From contig JASLGD010000303.1 of NCBI GenBank assembly GCA_030150305.1, forward strand, positions 1-10,101: a DNA stretch of 10,101 nucleotides. The letters are read 5' to 3'. A program made the position numbers and the translations under genes. The notes beneath the pieces were generated by a model. It saw nothing but the letters and a program-made list of their open reading frames with translations, was not told the DNA's origin and searched no databases. The stretch's first letter is position 1; each line of letters begins with the position of its first letter. The DNA is from Caldimonas sp. GTDB lineage: Bacteria; Pseudomonadota; Gammaproteobacteria; Burkholderiales; Burkholderiaceae_C. This document shows, piece after piece, positions 5,586 through 10,101 of the stretch.

Positions 5586-7706
5586 TCAGACCGCAAGCCG
5601 CGAGAGGTCGGCGACGCGGTTCATCGTCGCCTTCAGCGCAGCCAGCAACGCGAGGCGGTTGGCGCGCAGCGCGGGCGACTCGGCGTTGACCATCACGCTG
5701 TCGAAGAACGCGTCGACGCTCGGCTTCAGCCCGGCGAGGATGCGCAACGAGCCCGCGTAGTCGCCGTGGCGGTAGGCGTCGTCGGCGCGCTGTCCGACAT
5801 CGCCGAGCGCCGAGGCCAGCTCCCGCTCGGCGGGCTCGGCGAGGAGCGCGCCATCGACGCTCGCGGCAGCGCCATCGCTCTTCTTCAAGATGTTCACGAC
5901 CCGCTTGTTCGCCGCCGCGAGCGCGGGAGCTTCCGGCAGCGCGACGAACTCGCGAACGGCCTGCACGCGCTGCACGGTCTCGTGCAACGGCGGCCGGTGG
6001 CCGATCACGGCGTCGACCGTCTTGACGTCGAACTGACTCGCGAGCTGGTGGAAATAGCGCTCGTAGATGAACGTCGCGACTTCGTCCACGACGTGCGGAT
6101 CGAGCGCGCCGGCGAACGAACTCCGCGTCTCGACGAGCAGCTCGCGCAAGTCGAGGCGCATCGGTCGGCCCGCGAAGGCCGGAGTCGCGCCAGCGATCTC
6201 GAACGCTTGGATCAACGTCAGCGCGTGGCGACGGAGCGCATACGGGTCCTTGTCGCCGGTCGGCTTGGCGCCGATGCCCCACATGCCGACCAGCGCTTCG
6301 GCCCGGTCGGCGATCAGCAGAGCCTGGGTGACGAGGTGCGCGGCCGCCTCGGCATCGGTTCGTCGATGCACGTACTGCTCGCGGATCGCGGCGACGACCT
6401 CGGGCGGCTCGCCGTCGTGCTCGGCGTAGTAGCCGCCCATGATTCCCTGCAGCTCGGGGAATTCGCCGACCATGTCGGTCAGCAGGTCCGCCTTCGCGAG
6501 CTCGGCTGCGCGCTCGGCCAGAGCGGGATCGGCGCCGATCCGTTCGGCGACCCAGCGAGCGATCCGCCGCAGCCGTCGGACCCGATCGCCCTGGCTGCCG
6601 AGATCGCGGTGGTAGACGACCCGGTCGAGCTCGGGCACGCGCGACGCGAGCGTGCGCTTTCGGTCCTGGTCGAAGAAGAACTTCGCATCGGCCAGGCGCG
6701 GCCGCACGACGCGCTCGTTGCCGGTGACGACGTGCGATGGATCGGCGGGGCGGATGTTGCTGACGACGAGGAAGCGGCTCGTCAGGCGGCCGTCGGCGTC
6801 GAGCAGCGGAAAGTACTTCTGGTTCGCCTTCATCGTCAGGACGAGGCACTCGGGCGGCACGGCGAGGAACGCGTCGTCGAACCGGCACGTCAGCACGTTC
6901 GGCCGCTCGACGAGCGCCGTGACCTCGTCGCGCAGCGCGTCGTCGTCGATCGGCGCGAGCCCCTCGCGGCCGGCGGCGGCGCGCAGCTGCGCGTCGATCT
7001 CGGCGCGGCGTGCGTCGAAGCTCGCGACTACCGCGCCTTCGTCGCGCAGCTGCGCTGCGTAGGCGGCGGCGTCGCGCAGCTCGATCGTCGGCACCGCCGC
7101 CTCGAAGCGGTGGCCTTGCGTCGTGCGGCCGGCGTCGAGGCCGAGCGCGCGAACGGCGACGACGTCGCTGCCGTGCAGCGCGACGAGGCGGTGCGCGGGG
7201 CGAACGAAGCTCACCGTCGTCCAGCCGTCGGCGAGCTGGTACTGCATGACCTTGGGGATCGGCAGCGCCATGAGCGCCGCGTCGAGCGCGCGCTGCAAAC
7301 CTTCGGCGAGCGTCGCTCCGGACTCGACGGTGTCGAGGAAGAGGACCTCGCTCTTGCCGTCGATGCGGCGCTCGAGCTTCGCGACCGCGTCGGACCCGGC
7401 ACCGAGCGCGGACAGCTTCTTCGTGAGCGCGGGCGTCGGCGACCCGCTCGGCGTCAGGCCCACGGCAACGGGCATCAGCTTTTGCTGGACGCGCCGATCA
7501 GGCGCACGATCGGAAACGCCTTCGACGACGACGGCGAGGCGGCGCGGCGTCGCGTACTCGCTCCGCTTGGCCTGCGCGCCGACGAGGCCTTCCTTCTCGA
7601 GACGCGCGACGAGGACGTCGGCGAACGCGACGCTCAGCTTCTGCAACGCCTTCGGCGGCAACTCCTCGACGAGCAGCTCGACCAGCAGAGGCCGCACAAC
7701 GCTCAT
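5586..7706 (-). CDS. glyS: Glycyl-tRNA synthetase beta subunit
   Basis: 706-residue beta subunit of the bacterial alpha2-beta2 glycyl-tRNA synthetase, which charges tRNA-Gly with glycine in the cytoplasm. The beta chain mainly binds tRNA. The hallmark N-terminus LLVELLVEELPPKALQKL is at 7-24. The tRNA-editing-like middle part contains ECLVLTMKANQKYFPL (286-301) and RPRLADAKFFFDQD (335-348). An HD-like helical region carries DLLTDMVGEFPELQGIMGGYYA (407-428), and DPYALRRHALT is at 487-497. The C-terminal ~140 residues form the DALR-type anticodon-binding domain. Length is close to E. coli GlyS (689). The ATG at 7706 overlaps the TGA of a 27-codon repeat-encoded frame and has GAGGG 7 nt upstream (7714-7718), supplied by the repeat. 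An in-frame GTG at 7757 would add 17 repeat-encoded residues and is unlikely. Confidence 0.97.
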   Translation of the reverse strand: MSVVRPLLVELLVEELPPKALQKLSVAFADVLVARLEKEGLVGAQAKRSEYATPRRLAVVVEGVSDRAPDRRVQQKLMPVAVGLTPSGSPTPALTKKLSALGAGSDAVAKLERRIDGKSEVLFLDTVESGATLAEGLQRALDAALMALPIPKVMQYQLADGWTTVSFVRPAHRLVALHGSDVVAVRALGLDAGRTTQGHRFEAAVPTIELRDAAAYAAQLRDEGAVVASFDARRAEIDAQLRAAAGREGLAPIDDDALRDEVTALVERPNVLTCRFDDAFLAVPPECLVLTMKANQKYFPLLDADGRLTSRFLVVSNIRPADPSHVVTGNERVVRPRLADAKFFFDQDRKRTLASRVPELDRVVYHRDLGSQGDRVRRLRRIARWVAERIGADPALAERAAELAKADLLTDMVGEFPELQGIMGGYYAEHDGEPPEVVAAIREQYVHRRTDAEAAAHLVTQALLIADRAEALVGMWGIGAKPTGDKDPYALRRHALTLIQAFEIAGATPAFAGRPMRLDLRELLVETRSSFAGALDPHVVDEVATFIYERYFHQLASQFDVKTVDAVIGHRPPLHETVQRVQAVREFVALPEAPALAAANKRVVNILKKSDGAAASVDGALLAEPAERELASALGDVGQRADDAYRHGDYAGSLRILAGLKPSVDAFFDSVMVNAESPALRANRLALLAALKATMNRVADLSRLAV

Positions 7707-7780
7707 CGATGCACCCTCGGCCTGCGGCCGGTCCCGCCGAGCGGGACGCAGCGCCACCTTCGGAACGGCCGTGCGGTGGC
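7701..7780. repeat. 80-bp tandem repeat, copy 2 (glyS-proximal)
   Basis: Direct neighbour of the identical-length copy at 7781-7860; the two differ only at 7709 (A) versus 7789 (G). It contains perfect inverted repeats: GTCCCGC-CGA-GCGGGAC at 7731-7747, GGCC-TGC-GGCC at 7719-7729, and an 8-bp stem GCGCCACC/GGTGGCGC at 7751-7758 and 7775-7782. On the minus strand it begins ATGAGCG and ends with GAGGG plus a 7-nt spacer before the next ATG, which here is the glyS start. The 6-bp motif GCTCAT (plus strand) recurs at 7701, 7781 and 7861, flanking both units like a target duplication. No transposase is encoded. Confidence 0.95.
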
Positions 7781-7786
7781 GCTCAT
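7703..7786 (-). CDS. Possible 27-aa repeat-encoded ORF, second copy
   Basis: Encodes exactly the same 27 residues as the frame at 7783-7866; the single base difference (7709 versus 7789) changes a His codon from CAC to CAT. Its ATG lies 7 nt after a GAGGG at 7794-7798 provided by the upstream unit, and its TGA overlaps the glyS ATG (ATGA, 7703-7706). It therefore has a better translation signal than the first copy. No homology to a known protein family is apparent, and a biological role for the peptide is not supported beyond frame conservation. Confidence 0.3.
   Translation of the reverse strand: MSATARPFRRWRCVPLGGTGRRPRVHR
7714..7718 (-). promoter_or_regulatory. Ribosome binding site for glyS carried by the repeat
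   Basis: The minus strand reads GAGGG followed by a 7-nt spacer and the glyS ATG at 7706. The site belongs to the 80-bp unit, and the equivalent GAGGG at 7794-7798 precedes the second small frame. Part of it (GCCGAG, 7716-7721) can pair with CTCGGC (7736-7741) in the mRNA, which would hide the site. The competing GTCCCGC/GCGGGAC hairpin leaves it free. Confidence 0.6.
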
Positions 7787-7860
7787 CGGTGCACCCTCGG
7801 CCTGCGGCCGGTCCCGCCGAGCGGGACGCAGCGCCACCTTCGGAACGGCCGTGCGGTGGC
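7781..7860. repeat. 80-bp tandem repeat, copy 1 (glyQ-proximal)
   Basis: Same sequence as 7701-7780 except G at 7789. The stems fall at 7811-7827 (7 bp, 3-nt loop), 7799-7809 and 7831-7838 with 7855-7862. On the minus strand it starts directly at the glyQ stop, so the whole glyQ-glyS spacer consists of the two units and nothing else. The near identity implies a recent duplication or ongoing homogenisation. The palindromes and GC richness resemble small non-autonomous dispersed repeats seen in Burkholderiales, but no genome-wide comparison was possible. Confidence 0.95.
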
Positions 7861-7866
7861 GCTCAT
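7783..7866 (-). CDS. Possible 27-aa repeat-encoded ORF, first copy
   Basis: A 27-codon frame whose ATG overlaps the glyQ TGA (ATGA, 7863-7866) and whose own TGA overlaps the ATG of the next copy (ATGA, 7783-7786). The predicted peptide starts MSATARPFRRW, carries eight arginines, one cysteine and no recognisable domain or signal peptide. No strong Shine-Dalgarno precedes this ATG, so only termination-reinitiation from glyQ would translate it. It may be simply a passage frame for ribosomes rather than a functional peptide. Open frame and overlap geometry are seen directly; expression is speculative. Confidence 0.3.
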   Translation of the reverse strand: MSATARPFRRWRCVPLGGTGRRPRVHR

Positions 7867-8783
7867 GCCGCGCGCTTCTGCTGCAGCTGCGCCCGTGCCT
7901 CGTCGGCCCACGCGCGCGGCGCGAGCGGAAAGCCGAGCCGCTCGCGGCTCGCGAGATAGCTCTGCGCGACGCTCCTCGCCAGGTTGCGGATGCGGCCGAT
8001 GTAGGCGGCGCGCTCGGTGACGCTGATCGCGCCGCGCGCATCGAGCAGGTTGAAGCTGTGCGCCGCCTTCAGCACCTGCTCGTACGCCGGCAGCGCGAGC
8101 TGGTCGGCCATCAGCGCCTGCGCCTGCCGCTCGTGCGCGCTGAACGCGGCGAGCAGGAACTCGACGTCGCTCTTCTCGAAGTTGTACGTGCTCTGCTCGA
8201 CCTCGTTCTGGTGGTAGACATCGCCGTACTTGAGGTTGTCGGTCCACTGCAGGTCGTAGACGTTCTCGACTCCCTGCAGGTACATCGCGAGGCGCTCGAG
8301 GCCGTACGTGATCTCGCCGGTGATCGGCTTGCAGTCGATTCCGCCGACCTGCTGGAAGTAGGTGAACTGCGTCACCTCCATGCCGTTCAGCCAGACCTCC
8401 CAGCCGAGGCCCCACGCGCCGAGCGTCGGGTTCTCCCAGTCGTCCTCGACGAAGCGGACGTCGTTGGTGGTGAGGTCGAAGCCGAGCGCGGTGAGCGAGC
8501 CGAGATAGAGCTCGAGGATGTCGGGCGGTGCCGGCTTGAGGACGACCTGGTACTGGTAGTAGTGCTGCAGCCGGTTCGGGTTCTCGCCGTAGCGGCCGTC
8601 CTTCGGCCGCCGGCTCGGCTGCACGTACGCCGCCTTCCACGGCTCGGGGCCGAGCGCGCGCAGGAACGTCGCGGTGTGGCTCGTGCCGGCGCCGACTTCC
8701 ATGTCGTACGGCTGCAGCAGCGCGCAGCCGCGCTCGCCCCAGTACGACTGCAGGCGCAGGATCAATTGCTGGAACGAGAGCAT
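7863..8783 (-). CDS. glyQ: Glycyl-tRNA synthetase alpha subunit
   Basis: 306-residue catalytic subunit of the alpha2-beta2 glycyl-tRNA synthetase; it activates glycine with ATP and transfers it to tRNA-Gly together with GlyS. The whole protein matches the family: FQQLILRLQSYWGERGCALLQPYD at the N-terminus, EVGAGTSHTATFLRALGPEPW, the class II motif 2 region YVQPSRRPKDGRYGENPNR, LQHYYQYQV, WENPTLGAWGLGWEVW, and GGIDCKPITGEITYGLERLAMY covering motif 3. E. coli GlyQ is 303 residues, so it is full length. The ATG at 8783 gives the conserved MLSFQQLI start, although no Shine-Dalgarno is seen in the GC-rich leader. It lies 58 bp downstream of lnt. Its TGA sits at the first ATGAGCG of the repeat array. 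Confidence 0.98.
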   Translation of the reverse strand: MLSFQQLILRLQSYWGERGCALLQPYDMEVGAGTSHTATFLRALGPEPWKAAYVQPSRRPKDGRYGENPNRLQHYYQYQVVLKPAPPDILELYLGSLTALGFDLTTNDVRFVEDDWENPTLGAWGLGWEVWLNGMEVTQFTYFQQVGGIDCKPITGEITYGLERLAMYLQGVENVYDLQWTDNLKYGDVYHQNEVEQSTYNFEKSDVEFLLAAFSAHERQAQALMADQLALPAYEQVLKAAHSFNLLDARGAISVTERAAYIGRIRNLARSVAQSYLASRERLGFPLAPRAWADEARAQLQQKRAA

Positions 8784-8841
8784 CGGGCGGCCGTTCGGGT
8801 CGGCGGATCGGCGGCGCGCGGGCCGCGCGACGGCGGCGATT

Positions 8842-10101
8842 CTAGGCGTCGCGCGGACGGCGAAGAACGAACAGGAGCGCGACCGCGACCAGCGCCAGCG
8901 GCCACAGGCTCCAGTGCCCGGCCCAGACGGCGAACGGCGTCAGGCCCTGGCGGCCTTCGACGCTGCCCTCGAGGATGCCGACCGAGAACGGCGGCAGCGA
9001 ATGCGTGACGACGCCGCGGTGATCGATGACGACCGTCGCGCCGGTGTTGGTCGCGCGGATCATCGGCCGCTGCAGCTCGAGCGAGCGCATCCGCGAGATG
9101 CGCAGGTGCTGCTCGACCGCGATCGTCCTGCCGAACCAGCCGATGTTGCTGATGTTCGCGAGGATCGTCGGCGCGCCGGCCTCGGGGACGAAGCGCGCGG
9201 CGAGCTCCTCGCCGAACAGGTCCTCGTAGCAGATGTTCGGCGCGACGCGCTCGCCGCCGACGTCGAACGACGGCGCGGCGAGCGGGCCGCGCTCGAAGTC
9301 GCCGAGCGGAATGTTCATCATCGCCGTGAACCAGTGGAAGCCGTTCGGCACGAACTCGCCGAACGGCACCAGGTGATGCTTGTCGTAGCGGTAGAAGCCT
9401 TCGGGCAGCACGCTCGCCTCGGCCGAGATGCCGATCGCCGAGTTGGTGTAGCCGTGCACCGCGTCGCCGAGCGGGATGCCGAGGATCGCGGCGCGGCCCG
9501 GCATTCGAAAGCGCTCGAGCAGGCCGTGCCACCAAGACTCGTCGAGCTCGTCGGGCATCACCGGGATCACCGTCTCCGGGCCGACGACGAGCTCGCCGCG
9601 CGCGGCCTGGATCTGCTGCGCGGTCGCGGCGAGGGCTTCGCCGAGGAACGCCGGCTCGAACTTCTCCTGCTGCGGCACGTTGCCCTGCAGCAGCGAGACG
9701 GTGAGCGTGCGCGTCGGCGAGGAGAAGTCGATCGCGCCGAGCAGCGCGCCGGCGACGAGCGCGAGCGCGAGCGCGATCGACGGCGCGATCCAGCCGCGCG
9801 CGTGCCGCAGGTCGGCGAAGCCGAAGCGCGCCGCGAGGCCGGCGGCGAGCGCGCCGATGCCATAGACGCCGAGCCACGGTGCGAAGCCGGCGAGCGGCGA
9901 GTCGACGTGTGCATAGCCGCTCGCGACCCAGGGAAAGCCGGTGAAGAGCACGGCGCGCGCAAGCTCGGCGAGCAGCCACGCGGCGGCGAAGCACACCGCC
10001 GAGCGCGCCGGCGAGCGCGGCCGCAGGCGTGCGACGAGCGCCATCGCCGCCGCGAGATAGAGCGCGAGGAACGCGGCGAGCGCGAGCACGGCGAGCGCGG
10101 C
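8842..10101 (-). CDS. lnt: Apolipoprotein N-acyltransferase, N-terminus beyond window edge
   Basis: Inner-membrane enzyme that transfers an acyl chain from phospholipid to the N-terminal cysteine of apolipoproteins, the last step of lipoprotein maturation. 419 codons are visible and the frame is open to the right edge. The E. coli protein is 512 residues, so roughly 90-100 residues including the first membrane helices are missing; the GTG at 10089 is not the real start. Numbered from the edge, the nitrilase-fold triad is E176 (VGPETVIP), K241 (YDKHHLVPFGE) and C291 (NICYED), all present. Hydrophobic segments lie at about 1-24, 35-54, 70-95 and 105-125, with a final helix at about 396-412. ANISNIGWFG and RATNTG are further family signatures. 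It heads the visible operon; the TAG stop is at 8842-8844. Confidence 0.96.
   Translation of the reverse strand, partial: AALAVLALAAFLALYLAAAMALVARLRPRSPARSAVCFAAAWLLAELARAVLFTGFPWVASGYAHVDSPLAGFAPWLGVYGIGALAAGLAARFGFADLRHARGWIAPSIALALALVAGALLGAIDFSSPTRTLTVSLLQGNVPQQEKFEPAFLGEALAATAQQIQAARGELVVGPETVIPVMPDELDESWWHGLLERFRMPGRAAILGIPLGDAVHGYTNSAIGISAEASVLPEGFYRYDKHHLVPFGEFVPNGFHWFTAMMNIPLGDFERGPLAAPSFDVGGERVAPNICYEDLFGEELAARFVPEAGAPTILANISNIGWFGRTIAVEQHLRISRMRSLELQRPMIRATNTGATVVIDHRGVVTHSLPPFSVGILEGSVEGRQGLTPFAVWAGHWSLWPLALVAVALLFVLRRPRDA

Noticed and set aside
7707..7757. Upstream GTG start for glyS at 7757
   Set aside because: It would add 17 repeat-encoded residues absent from the family. 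The ATG at 7706 has a well-placed GAGGG and begins the conserved N-terminus.
7701..7866. CRISPR-like array
   Set aside because: Repeats are 80 bp, directly abutting with no unique spacers, and there are no cas genes.
8815..8829. CGCGCG-GGC-CGCGCG hairpin between lnt and glyQ as a terminator
   Set aside because: A 6-bp pure GC stem is expected by chance at this composition and no T-run follows on the minus strand; it could at most modulate glyQ translation.
5277..9008. 1243-codon open frame on the plus strand
   Set aside because: It runs antisense to gmhB, glyS and glyQ, which match known families end to end. The translation is Arg/Ala/Leu-biased low complexity with no domain, as expected opposite GC-rich genes that rarely use TTA, CTA or TCA codons.

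Overview
The window is a high-GC (roughly 70% by eye) chromosomal segment that fits a betaproteobacterium of the order Burkholderiales. Three things suggest this: the gene order lnt-glyQ-glyS-gmhB-plsC-ygjP-type peptidase, a LiuR-like MerR regulator joined to aceK, and the strong G/C third-position bias. I see no phage genes, transposase, CRISPR array, tRNA or rRNA. Most of the window is core metabolism and envelope biogenesis. The one clearly unusual element is a short tandem repeat inside an operon.

Region 1 (1-2002, minus strand) holds a MerR-family regulator followed by aceK, the isocitrate dehydrogenase kinase/phosphatase. Their stop and start codons overlap as GTGA. aceK runs off the left edge, losing about 70 C-terminal residues. 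Region 2 (2003-2064) is a 62-bp divergent intergenic region with an ACGT-TT-ACGT dyad, a likely operator for the MerR protein. Region 3 (2065-3153, plus strand) is a LACTB2-like metallo-beta-lactamase-fold hydrolase of unknown substrate. It ends 45 bp from a convergent gene.

Region 4 (3199-10101, all minus strand) reads as one transcription unit, in order: lnt (apolipoprotein N-acyltransferase, N-terminus off the right edge), glyQ and glyS (the two glycyl-tRNA synthetase subunits), gmhB (heptose bisphosphate phosphatase for LPS core), plsC (acylglycerol-phosphate acyltransferase) and a YgjP-type zinc peptidase with an unusual low-complexity linker. glyS/gmhB are 7 bp apart, and gmhB/plsC and plsC/ygjP overlap by ATGA. 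Lipoprotein maturation, phospholipid synthesis and LPS heptose synthesis are thus grouped around a translation enzyme.

The main anomaly is at the glyQ/glyS junction. An 80-bp unit is present twice in direct tandem (7701-7780 and 7781-7860) with a single mismatch. The unit length and phase are such that the glyQ stop overlaps an ATG that opens a 27-codon reading frame. That frame's stop overlaps the ATG of a second, identical 27-codon frame, whose stop overlaps the ATG of glyS. Each unit also carries a Shine-Dalgarno-like GAGGG 7 nt before the next ATG. The only base difference between the copies is synonymous in the small frame. This looks like a repeat that can enter, or multiply at, a translationally coupled junction without breaking the coupling.
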